DNA of 64,000 nucleotides from CAZAYY01 sp964489525 (GTDB lineage Bacteria; Chloroflexota; Anaerolineae; Anaerolineales; JABWBV01): assembly GCA_964489525.1 (NCBI GenBank), contig CAZAYY010000016.1:1-64000 (forward strand). Direction: 5' to 3'. Position 1 is the stretch's first letter. Every line of letters begins with the position of its first letter. This document shows positions 1 through 7,744 of the stretch, piece after piece. The position numbers and the translations under genes are program-made. The notes below the pieces were generated by a model. That model was not told where the DNA came from. It did not search any database and saw nothing but the letters and a program-made list of their open reading frames with translations.

Positions 1-165
1 CGGCCGCTCCGCCGAGCCCGTCGATATCCAAGCGGATCTTCTCCGAGTCGGATTTCAGCGCCTTGGCGGCCGAGTCCAGCCGGACCGCCCGCTCGTTGAG
101 CATCCTCACGCCGGAGTCCGCGGAATTCGATGAAGGAGGGCACCGGTTCGCCACCCAACAAATTG
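1..165 (-). other. High-GC coding-like stretch, possible chimeric contig end
   Basis: Read on the minus strand, about 1-120 gives a stop-free, charged, helical-looking peptide (for example RMLNERAVRLDSAAKALKSD) with almost every codon ending in G or C. That third-position bias is far stronger than in any other gene here. A plus-strand stop (TGA at 131-133) separates it from the Thr/Pro-rich frame that follows. I do not recognise the peptide. It is either the edge of a different gene or a short piece of another genome joined during assembly. Junction position is uncertain (roughly 130-190). Confidence 0.35.
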
Positions 166-967
166 GCCCCTCCCCAGACGCCCCCCCCACACCCCGACCC
201 CCCCACCTACCAATACCCCACCCCATCCCCCTACAAACACCCCCACTGAAACCCCCACGCACACCCCAACGCTGACGCCCAGCAGCACGCCTACCCAAAC
301 CCCTACCCATACGGCGACAAACACCCCCACCGACACACCCACAAATAAAACCACCCAGGCAGCAACGGCGACCGATGTCCCCTCGGCAACCACCACCGAA
401 ACGCCAACCGCCACACCCACTCATACCCCAACGCAAACACCGACCCACACCGCAACGGAACCACCCAGCGCAACCCCCACACCAACTGTCACACAAGAAC
501 CCTCGGCTACACCTCTGCCTACCTCCACATCCACTGACCAACCCACCCCAACCCAAACCCAGGCCTCCACAGCTACGCATACCCCAAGCCCAACCCCCAC
601 GGCAACAACCGCCCCAACGGCGACTTTAACCCCAACCGGAACAGCCACTGCCTCCCAAACCCCCACCGCCAGTCCAACCTCCACAGCCACTTCAACCCTA
701 ACCTCAACCCCGACACCCACCGCAACCCAGACCGCCACAGGGACAGCAACCCCCACCCCCACACCCACACCGCCGCCAACCCCAACCTCAACCAACCTCC
801 CCACGTCCACCCATACCCCAACACCAACCCCCAGCCCAACCGCAACGGCAACCCACACCCCAACACCAAGCCCAACAGCGGGCACACCTCAAGGGCCTAC
901 AGCAAGTGCAACAGCCACGCAAAACCCACGGCCTTATAAGATATTCTTACCGTTAACCAGGAGATAA
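134..967 (+). CDS. C-terminal fragment of Thr/Pro-rich surface protein with FLPL tail
   Basis: This frame is open from the stop at 131 to the TAA at 965-967 and has no start of its own, so only the 3' end of a gene is present. From about 188 it encodes a low-complexity run of T-P, T-A-T and T-P-T units of some 245 residues, a mucin-like stalk probably extended and glycosylated outside the cell. It ends in RPYKIFLPLTRR, a hydrophobic FLPL plus basic tail that I associate with Chloroflexota surface proteins and that may be an anchoring or sorting signal (inference). The globular N-terminal part is missing, lost at the junction near 130-190 or by a slip in the C8 run at 181-188. Antisense frames across this stretch translate as GVGVGV runs and are shadows. 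Confidence 0.6.
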   Translation, partial: RRAPVRHPTNWPLPRRPPHTPTPPPTNTPPHPPTNTPTETPTHTPTLTPSSTPTQTPTHTATNTPTDTPTNKTTQAATATDVPSATTTETPTATPTHTPTQTPTHTATEPPSATPTPTVTQEPSATPLPTSTSTDQPTPTQTQASTATHTPSPTPTATTAPTATLTPTGTATASQTPTASPTSTATSTLTSTPTPTATQTATGTATPTPTPTPPPTPTSTNLPTSTHTPTPTPSPTATATHTPTPSPTAGTPQGPTASATATQNPRPYKIFLPLTRR

Positions 968-975
968 TCCGGAAC

Positions 976-1005
976 AAAAAAAACCTGCCAGGGAATGCCC
1001 GGCAA
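976..1005 (-). terminator. Rho-independent terminator of the metallopeptidase gene
   Basis: On the minus strand, TGCCGGG and CCCTGGCA pair around a CATT loop with one bulged T, followed after GG by eight T (976-983). It lies directly downstream of the stop codon at 1010-1012. Confidence 0.6.
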
Positions 1006-1009
1006 GGTC

Positions 1010-2017
1010 CTACCAGCCCTCCCGGCTGGCCCGGTCTTCGATGGCGTTTACCCGCGCTTCGTACAGCGGCTTGCCATCTCCATAAGCGCGTTCTTCTCCC
1101 CCTTCAACATAATGGTTTTCAATCCCATCCTGCACTTTCCGGCGGGCGTTTTCCAACAGGCGCATAATCCCTACATCCAACCCTCGCTGCGATACCTGCT
1201 GTTCTGAAAGCCAGTTCTCTACTTCAGGCAGGTCTTTCTCAGCCTGCTGGATGTCATCTTTGGCGTGGAACTGCTCGTGCCGGGCGGTTAAGTCGCTGGC
1301 CCAGTAATGCTTACGGATAGGAATGCCCTCTTCATTCGGGCTGAGGTCGGCATGAACCGCCCCCCACTGCGCGGCGTTTACATCCGGGGTGTTTTCACTC
1401 AAAATATCCTTGTTCCCCAACGACTGGACGCCCCACGCACAATCCACACACACCCTCGCCTCCACATCTACACCCGAAGGTTCGGGGGTATAGCGAATCT
1501 GGTCCAGGCCAATCGTCGCCTGTTCTTCGCCAAAGGCTTCGGGGCCTGGCTGCAAGGTTCGCTCCACACCGGATGAAAACCCCAACCCGGCTTGAATGCC
1601 ATCGCGATGGCGCAGCCTGCGCCTGGAACTGCGCTGGTTCTGCCTGCCCACCAGGGAAAGCGAAACATGCACAGGCAAGCCAGCATCCTCAATTCCCTCT
1701 TTTTTAAAAGGCTCGGCTGTAATCGGAGCTAAGGTATGGGGCGTTTGCACCCGCTGCGCTTCCTCTATGGGCTGCATATCGGCATGGAGGCAGCGTTGGG
1801 CAGCCCGGTTTCCCAGAACCTGGTTCAGGTAAAGCGCATCTGCGTGGCGCTGTGCTGGCTGAAGGGGCGGCAGCGATTTACCCACCGCTCTTGAAGCAAG
1901 GAACCACCCTGCAAGCAAATCCGTTTCTGGCGCACCTGTAACTCCCCGCTTTTTCCGCCTGCGCCGCTGGTAAGGGCGGACCAAAGACCCGGCCTGGCGC
2001 TGGAACTGTTTCTTCAT
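1010..2017 (-). CDS. Predicted HExxH metallopeptidase with GNRAAQR motif, injection-system-associated type
   Basis: A 335-residue protein with a very basic N-terminus (RRRRKKR at 18-24). Seen: a VLGNRAAQRCL segment near residues 67-77, an HEQFH motif at 247-251, and a downstream GGEERAYGDGKPLYEAR segment (306-322) whose Glu could be the third zinc ligand. Known: proteins with a GNxAVQR-like motif followed by a DUF4157-type or other HExxH domain are common in loci of extracellular contractile injection systems, often as cargo. Inferred: a zinc peptidase, perhaps a toxin. No injection-system structural gene is in the window, so the association is by motif only. The middle (120-200) is poorly conserved-looking and two cysteines sit at 190 and 193. 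The gene is monocistronic, with a -10 box 6 nt before the ATG and its own terminator. It could also be an ordinary secreted-effector-like orphan. Confidence 0.55.
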   Translation of the reverse strand: MKKQFQRQAGSLVRPYQRRRRKKRGVTGAPETDLLAGWFLASRAVGKSLPPLQPAQRHADALYLNQVLGNRAAQRCLHADMQPIEEAQRVQTPHTLAPITAEPFKKEGIEDAGLPVHVSLSLVGRQNQRSSRRRLRHRDGIQAGLGFSSGVERTLQPGPEAFGEEQATIGLDQIRYTPEPSGVDVEARVCVDCAWGVQSLGNKDILSENTPDVNAAQWGAVHADLSPNEEGIPIRKHYWASDLTARHEQFHAKDDIQQAEKDLPEVENWLSEQQVSQRGLDVGIMRLLENARRKVQDGIENHYVEGGEERAYGDGKPLYEARVNAIEDRASREGW

Positions 2018-2023
2018 ATTTTC

Positions 2024-2029
2024 ATTATA
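2024..2029 (-). promoter_or_regulatory. -10 box giving an apparently leaderless transcript
   Basis: TATAAT on the minus strand, exactly 6 nt before the ATG at 2017. No Shine-Dalgarno sequence lies between, so transcription probably starts at or next to the start codon. Confidence 0.55.
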
Positions 2030-2074
2030 TAGAAAAAACCATCAAAAGGAAAGCAGCCAGGCCCTTCAAAGCTT

Positions 2075-2107
2075 AAAAAACACTCCGCCCCTGGACAGGG
2101 ACGGAGT
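2075..2107 (-). terminator. Rho-independent terminator of the helicase gene
   Basis: ACTCCGCCCCT (from 2082) pairs with AGGGACGGAGT across a GGAC loop: 11 positions with one mismatch. On the minus strand it is followed by a T run (A at 2075-2080 on plus). Confidence 0.7.
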
Positions 2108-2151
2108 AGGAATGGTCAAGCTGTTTTCCTTCCCCCACAAGGAACTTTTTT

Positions 2152-3345
2152 TTACCGGGTTGCCCTGGCCTGGCGGGCGGGCCTGGGCGGGCGGGGTTGA
2201 ACAGGTGGCTTTGGTGGTGCTTCCACGGTATAGTCAAAATCCGTTATCGTACGGCGTTCAAGGCGGCCCCCCATAATCTTTTCCAGGGAGCGAATCATAT
2301 CTTTATCATCTTCCGTCACCAGGGTAAACGCATCGCCATTGCGCTCAGCCCGTCCGGTCCGCCCAATCCGGTGAATATAGGCATCGGCTGTGTCGGGCAT
2401 GTCGTAGTTAATGACATGAGAAATATTTTCCACGTCAATGCCGCGCGCGGCAATATCCGTGGCCACCATAATCTGGAAGCGGCCGGCTTTGAAGCCATCC
2501 AGAGCCGCCTGGCGTTGGTTCTGGGTGCGGTCGCTGTGCAGGCTGGTTACCTTATGCCCGGCCCGCCCCAAGAGCTGGGCCACGCGGTGGGCCCGGTGAC
2601 GGGTGCGGGTAAACACAAGCACCGAGCCGGTATCAATTTTCTTTAATAACTCTAACAACAGGGCTGTTTTAAGGTGTTGGGGGACAGGATACAGCGCATG
2701 GGAAACAGTATACGCAGGCCGGGAAATCCCCAGGGTTATTCGCTGTGGGTTGCGCAAGGTTTGCATGGCCAAAGCCTCAATTTCCGGGGGAAAAGTGGCC
2801 GAAAAAAGCATGGACTGGCGCTGGGCAGGGACATGGCGCAGCAGCCGGCGGACATCGGGCAAAAAGCCCATGTCGAGCATCCGATCTGCTTCATCGAGCA
2901 CCAACACCTCAACGCGCTCGAGGTTGGCGTGGCCCTGCTGGATCAGGTCCAGAAGGCGGCCCGGGCAGGCCACCAGAATTTCAACGCCGTTTTTCAGCGC
3001 TTGGATCTGCGGTGCTGCCCCCACACCGCCATAAATGGTCGCACTTCGGATTTGCGTCCCGGAGGCAAGCTCCTGGATGTTGGTGTGGATTTGTTCGGCC
3101 AGCTCGCGGGTCGGGGTAACAATCAGGGCACGCGACTGGCGGCGCGGGCCATTGAGAAGTTTGTGTAAGATGGGCAAAACAAAAGCAGCAGTTTTGCCGG
3201 TGCCAGTTTGCGCTGTGCCCACCAGATCGTGCCCGGCAAGGGCAGAGGGGATTGCAGCAGATTGGATAGGGGTCGGCTGGGTATAACCCAGCCGGTTGAT
3301 TCCCACCAACAGGCGAGAATCCAGGTTGAATTGGTTAAAAGTCAA
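2152..3345 (-). CDS. rhlE: DEAD-box ATP-dependent RNA helicase, RhlE-like
   Basis: A 397-residue ATP-dependent RNA helicase that would remodel structured RNA in the cytoplasm. The full motif set is present in order: Q motif (YTQPTPIQ near residue 22), motif I AQTGTGKT, Ia PTRELAEQ, Ib PGRLLDL, II DEAD, III SAT, IV VLVFTRT, V ATDIAARGIDV and VI HRIGRTGR. A short Pro/Arg-rich tail (PPKPPVQPRPPRPARQARATR region) follows the helicase core, as in RhlE proteins, where it helps bind RNA. The start is the TTG at 3345, 5 nt after an AAGGAA Shine-Dalgarno, and it places the Q-motif Phe at the usual distance from the N-terminus. It is monocistronic with its own terminator. Such helicases serve ribosome assembly or mRNA decay and are often cold-induced; no cold-shock signal is evident here. 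Confidence 0.93.
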   Translation of the reverse strand: MTFNQFNLDSRLLVGINRLGYTQPTPIQSAAIPSALAGHDLVGTAQTGTGKTAAFVLPILHKLLNGPRRQSRALIVTPTRELAEQIHTNIQELASGTQIRSATIYGGVGAAPQIQALKNGVEILVACPGRLLDLIQQGHANLERVEVLVLDEADRMLDMGFLPDVRRLLRHVPAQRQSMLFSATFPPEIEALAMQTLRNPQRITLGISRPAYTVSHALYPVPQHLKTALLLELLKKIDTGSVLVFTRTRHRAHRVAQLLGRAGHKVTSLHSDRTQNQRQAALDGFKAGRFQIMVATDIAARGIDVENISHVINYDMPDTADAYIHRIGRTGRAERNGDAFTLVTEDDKDMIRSLEKIMGGRLERRTITDFDYTVEAPPKPPVQPRPPRPARQARATR

Positions 3346-3552
3346 GGGAATTCCTTCTATACTATTGCAGAAAATGTCAGATAGGGAAAATGCTACCAGA
3401 AGAGAACAAAACCAAAGACAGTGACTGCGTTGTGGAGATTTATTTCATAAGTAACAATAACCGTTTAACTTGGGAATGTCAAGGGCCGCTTACAAAACCC
3501 TGTTTGAAAGTCGGGGCCTGCAATATCGCTTAAAAGTCCCCCGCCCTGACCT

Positions 3553-3579
3553 GGGGCAAGGGATTTAGGGGGTGGGGGG
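3553..3579 (+). promoter_or_regulatory. G-quadruplex motif upstream of a promoter
   Basis: Four G runs (GGGG, GGG, GGGGG, GGGGGG) separated by loops of 3, 5 and 1 nt fit the canonical four-tract pattern on the plus strand. It lies about 45 bp upstream of the -35 box of the metallophosphoesterase gene. The surrounding stretch (about 3530-3585) has C-rich and G-rich ends that can pair, so it may instead be a small hairpin repeat. The rest of the 390-bp gap between divergent genes (3346-3735) shows nothing else I recognise. Confidence 0.4.
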
Positions 3580-3624
3580 TTTTATAGGAGTATCTGACTT
3601 GAAGGTACGCCTGATTTTCGATAT

Positions 3625-3653
3625 TTGACAGCACTCTGGTTTTTCGTTAAGAT
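3625..3653 (+). promoter_or_regulatory. Sigma-70-type promoter of the metallophosphoesterase gene
   Basis: TTGACA (3625-3630), a 17-bp spacer and TAAGAT (3648-3653). The predicted transcript begins near 3660, giving a leader of about 75 nt before the GTG start. Confidence 0.6.
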
Positions 3654-3735
3654 AAAGCATCCTTGGACATTGGTACCGCTTACTCCAAGCAGTTTTGAAA
3701 CGCCCTAAAACCGCGTAATCGAAAGGAATCATCCT

Positions 3736-5118
3736 GTGTTGGGCAACATTAGCGATTTGCACCTGGCGGACGGCACAACCGGAAAAAGTATCCCGGGCCA
3801 TGCCTTCGAAATTTTCCGGGAACGACTGGAAGATATGGCCTTCAGTGCTTCCTGGCGAACCGATGGGGTTTACCGCCCAATCGAGGAGTTTACCGTGGTT
3901 TTATTGGGGGATATATTCGACATTATTCGCAGTACAAAGTGGACAGAAGAGCAGCTCGGGCAGCCCGGTTGTGCCCGGCCCTGGAGCCCGTTGGAGAATC
4001 CAAGCCACATCCGAAAAATTGAGCAAATCTCGCAGGCCATCATCCAAAAAAACAGCGAGGGGTTGGAGGTTCTGCGCGAAATGGCAGAAGGCATTTGCAT
4101 CAAAATTCCCGAAGCCGTGGAAAGCCAGCCCAATTACCGCCGGGTGCGCGACTTCCGTTTCAGAAAATTACGTGGGGTAAAGGCCAACATTTATTATATG
4201 GTTGGAAACCACGATTGGGCGCTTGGCTGCGAAGGCCAGGCGTACGATGCCATCAGGCAAAAAATCTCGCAATCGATGGGACTGGCAAACGACCCTGGCC
4301 CCTTTCCCCATGTGGCCGCCCCTGGTACGATGCTTGCCCAGGTTTTTGCAGCCCACAAGGTGTATGCCCGGCATGGCGACATTTACGACCCGATTAATAT
4401 GCCGCCCAGCCTGAACCGCAGCGAAGCCTCCCTGGGGGATGTGCTGGTTGTGGAGCTATTTAACGAACTGCCTGCCAGAATTCGCCGTGAACTTTCTGAT
4501 ATGCTGCCGCCGTCGTTTTTTGAATCGTTGGATGAAATGGGAAGTATCCGTCCTATGCTGCTTACCCCGGTTTGGATTGCGTACTTGATGGATCATTATC
4601 ATGTGTCGCCTTTTTGCCGCAAAAAAATTGACGAAATATGGCATTCCCTTCTTGAGCGGTTTTCCCGGCTGGACATCCTCGATGCCTTCAACCAACCCTT
4701 CAAACCCGATCTGGTGGACCTGCTGAAAAACATCCAAATCCTCAAAGGGATTTCGTTGGGACGGTTAGACAGGGTGTCGCGTTTCTTCGAGAAAAAGTTT
4801 TCAGGCCTGCTCACGCACAAAGGCCAAAACTACGAACGAAAAGCCGACCTGGAAAACCCACCCTGGGCCAGCAGGTTTATTGTATACGGTCACACGCACG
4901 CGTTTTCAGTGTATCCCCTGCGAGCCAACAACCCAACCAACAACCAGGTTGAACGCATCTACATGAATTCAGGTACATGGAAACCTCTTTACGAAATCGC
5001 CTATATGGACAAGCAAGGGTTTATTTCGCACAAAACCATGAGCTACCTGGGCTTTTACAGCGGAGACGAGCGCAGCGGGCGTTCGTTTGAAACCTGGTCT
5101 GGAACCCTGGACCTATAA
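3736..5118 (+). CDS. Calcineurin-like metallophosphoesterase
   Basis: A 460-residue cytoplasmic phosphoesterase of the two-metal calcineurin fold. The metal-binding motifs appear in order: DLH (SDLHLAD, residues 7-12), GDIFD (58-62), GNHDW, HGD (YARHGDIYD) and the C-terminal GHTH (VYGHTHAF). Long alpha-rich insertions separate GDIFD from GNHDW, and HGD from GHTH, making it larger than typical phosphodiesterases, so its substrate cannot be guessed. The GTG start at 3736 follows GAAAGGA at 3721-3727 with 8 nt spacing, and it is the only start that keeps the DLH motif near the N-terminus. It has its own promoter and is followed 32 bp later by the amidase gene, which may be co-transcribed. The family is certain; the role is unknown. 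Confidence 0.85.
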   Translation: MLGNISDLHLADGTTGKSIPGHAFEIFRERLEDMAFSASWRTDGVYRPIEEFTVVLLGDIFDIIRSTKWTEEQLGQPGCARPWSPLENPSHIRKIEQISQAIIQKNSEGLEVLREMAEGICIKIPEAVESQPNYRRVRDFRFRKLRGVKANIYYMVGNHDWALGCEGQAYDAIRQKISQSMGLANDPGPFPHVAAPGTMLAQVFAAHKVYARHGDIYDPINMPPSLNRSEASLGDVLVVELFNELPARIRRELSDMLPPSFFESLDEMGSIRPMLLTPVWIAYLMDHYHVSPFCRKKIDEIWHSLLERFSRLDILDAFNQPFKPDLVDLLKNIQILKGISLGRLDRVSRFFEKKFSGLLTHKGQNYERKADLENPPWASRFIVYGHTHAFSVYPLRANNPTNNQVERIYMNSGTWKPLYEIAYMDKQGFISHKTMSYLGFYSGDERSGRSFETWSGTLDL

Positions 5119-5150
5119 ACCAGTTCACAAATAACAACAAAGGAGAAATG

Positions 5151-6653
5151 ATGAGTGCATTTAAAGAGTACACCCAATATGACGGGGTTGGTCTTGCTGA
5201 ACTGGCTAGAACTCGACAGGTTAGCCCCTTAGAATTGATTGAGGAAGCCATTCAAAGGGCAGAAGCGCTCAACCCCCGCCTTAACGCCATCATCACCCCG
5301 ATGTACGAACAGGCCCGGAAGGCCGCAAATACAACACAGAACGGAGGCATTTTTGCAGGGGTGCCCATCCTGCTTAAAGACCTGATTGCAACAGTGGATG
5401 GCGTGCCCACCTCCAACGGAAACCGTTGGCTGAAAGACACCCCTGCCCGGAAAGACAGCGAACTGGTCAGGCGCTACAAATCCAGCGGCGCAGTGATCTT
5501 GGGTAAAACCAACACCCCAGAGTTTGGCCTGACCCCCTATACCGAACCGGAGACTTTTGGAGCCACCCGCAATCCGTGGAACCTGGAAAGAACTCCAGGC
5601 GGGTCCAGCGGTGGTTCAGCCGCGGCCGTGGCCGCCGGCATTGTCCCCATCGCCCATGGGGGTGATGGCGGCGGCTCGATCCGGATTCCCGCCTCTTGCT
5701 GTGGATTGTTTGGAATGAAACCCACCCGCGGGCGTACACCCAGCGGCCCAGACGCCAGCGCTCCCTGGCAAGGGTTTGCCATTGAACATGTGCTGACCCG
5801 CTCCGTGCGCGACAGTGCTGGCATGCTGGACGCGACAACCGGCTTAGATACCGGTGCGCCGTATGCCTGCCCACCGCAAGAACGCCCTTTCCTGGAAGAA
5901 GTGGACAGAGCCCCCGGTAAGTTAATCATTGCCTTCACAACCCAGCCCTTGTTAGGCCGGGCCGTGGACCGGGAATGCGTCCAGGCAGTGGAGCACACAG
6001 CCCGGCTGCTCGAATCCCTGGGGCACGAGGTGGTGGAAGACTCCCCGCAGATCGCGCGCGAAGAGACCGCACTGGCCTTTGCCACTGTGCTGGCGGGTGA
6101 AATGCGGGCAGATATCGAGGAAGTGGCCCAATTTGCTCGCCGGACACCCTCCTGGCAAGGGTTCGACCGGGCAACCTACACACTGGGGTTAATGGGCAAA
6201 ACCATCAACGCGGTGGAGTTTGTTCATGCGGTGCGTCATTTGCAAAGAACAGCCCGTCAGACGGCCGCCTTTTTCACCCGGTATGATGTGCTGCTCACCC
6301 CCACCCTGGCCTCACCACCTTTTGTGATTGGCTCCCTGGCCCCAAGCCCCGCCGAAGCAGCCCTGATGAATGTGGTGAACCGGCTGGATGCCGGGTGGAT
6401 ATTGAAAGCCGCCGGGCTCATCAAGCAGCTTGCAGCCCAGGTGTTTGAATTTATTCCATATACCCCCTTGTTTAATTTCACGGGTCAGCCAGCCATGTCC
6501 ATGCCAATGTATTGGACAGCGGATAACCTGCCGGTTGGCGTCCAGTTTGCAGGCCGGTTTGGGGATGAAGCCACCCTGTTCCGACTGGCTGGGCAGCTGG
6601 AAAAAATCCAACCCTGGTTCAACCGGCTGCCGCCGCTGGCAAACCTGGGTTAA
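5151..6653 (+). CDS. Amidase signature family hydrolase
   Basis: A hydrolase of about 500 residues using the Ser-cisSer-Lys triad. Numbering from the ATG one codon upstream, the Lys is K77 (LLKDLI), the Gly/Ser-rich signature GGSSGGS spans 151-157 with the bridging Ser at 154, and the nucleophile is S177 in DGGGSIRIPAS. Length matches the family. No GatB or GatC partner is near and the protein lacks obvious GatA context, so it is more likely a stand-alone amidase for small amides, lactams or peptides than a tRNA amidotransferase subunit. Two adjacent ATG codons are possible (5148, 5151); the second has the better distance to AAGGAG (5140-5145). The GNAT gene follows after about 30 bp, suggesting one operon. 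Confidence 0.88.
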   Translation: MSAFKEYTQYDGVGLAELARTRQVSPLELIEEAIQRAEALNPRLNAIITPMYEQARKAANTTQNGGIFAGVPILLKDLIATVDGVPTSNGNRWLKDTPARKDSELVRRYKSSGAVILGKTNTPEFGLTPYTEPETFGATRNPWNLERTPGGSSGGSAAAVAAGIVPIAHGGDGGGSIRIPASCCGLFGMKPTRGRTPSGPDASAPWQGFAIEHVLTRSVRDSAGMLDATTGLDTGAPYACPPQERPFLEEVDRAPGKLIIAFTTQPLLGRAVDRECVQAVEHTARLLESLGHEVVEDSPQIAREETALAFATVLAGEMRADIEEVAQFARRTPSWQGFDRATYTLGLMGKTINAVEFVHAVRHLQRTARQTAAFFTRYDVLLTPTLASPPFVIGSLAPSPAEAALMNVVNRLDAGWILKAAGLIKQLAAQVFEFIPYTPLFNFTGQPAMSMPMYWTADNLPVGVQFAGRFGDEATLFRLAGQLEKIQPWFNRLPPLANLG

Positions 6654-6684
6654 CCTTTTACTGAGAAGAAAAAAGGAGAAAGCC

Positions 6685-7584
6685 TTGATCTTGATGGAAT
6701 TTCATATCCACCCATGCACCCGCGATTCGTTCGCTGAAATGACCACATTTATCGCCCGGATGAATGCCCACCCCGACCACAACATCAGCTACCTGGGCGA
6801 CCATCTGAATGACATCCAGGTAGATCTGTTGGCGCTAAACCCACCCCCAGAAGAGGGTTTCTTCATCGCAAGAACGGGTGACCAGATCTGCGGGGTTTTT
6901 GGCGTTGAGTTTGATGCAGAAATTGGCCGCGCCTGGCTGTTTGGCCCAATCGTGGATGCACAAACCCAGGCGGCCTGGGATTGGATCGCAAGGGAATTAT
7001 TGATAACGGTGCTGCCCATTCTGCCCCCTGAGATCACACTGCTGGAAATCTACTGCGACATCCGAAACACACGGGTGCAGAATTTTGCCCAAACCCAGGG
7101 CTTTTCGGTATATAAACCTGCGGCCTACATGAAATTACTGCGTGATCATACGCTCAAAACCCAAGCCAACCCGATCGTTGAACCCCTTCTGCCTGGGGAG
7201 TTTCCACAGTTCGAAGCCATCCACAACGCGGCTTTTCCCGGCACGTACTACACCGCCCGCCAACTGCTGGAAATGCAAAACGAACAGCACACCCTCCTGA
7301 CCGCTCATTCCGGGGGAGAAGTTGTCGGCTACATTTTTTATAAGTCCGAACCCGAAACCGGTGAAGGCTATATCGACTTCCTGGCCGTAGTCGAGAAGCA
7401 CAGAGGCAAAGGTTTCGGCGCCGCACTGCTGCAGGCGTGTATTGCCAACACATTTTCCGATCCAGCCATGGAATCCATCGGCCTGACAGTCAATCCGGAA
7501 AACCAGAACGCCGTAAGGCTATACGAAAATAACGGTTTTTTTGTTCAAAGAAACACCATCAGCTTCCGGCGTAAGGTTGCTTAA
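6685..7584 (+). CDS. Tandem GNAT-type acetyltransferase
   Basis: About 299 residues forming two GNAT-like halves. The C-terminal half has the acetyl-CoA motif (VVEKHRGKGFGAALL) followed by LTVNPENQNAVRLYENNGF, so it is probably active. The N-terminal half keeps the fold pattern but not a clear pyrophosphate loop, as is usual in two-domain GNATs where it helps bind substrate. A longer frame reaches back into the amidase gene, but the AAAAGGAG at 6671-6678 points to the TTG at 6685 (6 nt spacing); the ATG at 6694 is the alternative. The substrate is unknown. It sits directly after the amidase gene on the same strand. Confidence 0.78.
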   Translation: MILMEFHIHPCTRDSFAEMTTFIARMNAHPDHNISYLGDHLNDIQVDLLALNPPPEEGFFIARTGDQICGVFGVEFDAEIGRAWLFGPIVDAQTQAAWDWIARELLITVLPILPPEITLLEIYCDIRNTRVQNFAQTQGFSVYKPAAYMKLLRDHTLKTQANPIVEPLLPGEFPQFEAIHNAAFPGTYYTARQLLEMQNEQHTLLTAHSGGEVVGYIFYKSEPETGEGYIDFLAVVEKHRGKGFGAALLQACIANTFSDPAMESIGLTVNPENQNAVRLYENNGFFVQRNTISFRRKVA

Positions 7585-7744
7585 ACCCATGGTTATCAAC
7601 CAATTCACTTGTTTTTCGCAGATCCCCAATACCAACCAAGTTTGACGGGTGGCTTTTCCGGAGACTTTAATGGTTACAACCTTACCAAAACCGACCGGGG
7701 GATATAGAATAGTAGTATGACCAACCCCAAGGAGCTATTTATTT

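Noticed and set aside
106..885. Open frames on the minus strand rich in GVGVGV and VWVGV
   Set aside because: They are the reverse reading of Thr/Pro codons (ACC CCC) of the stalk fragment.
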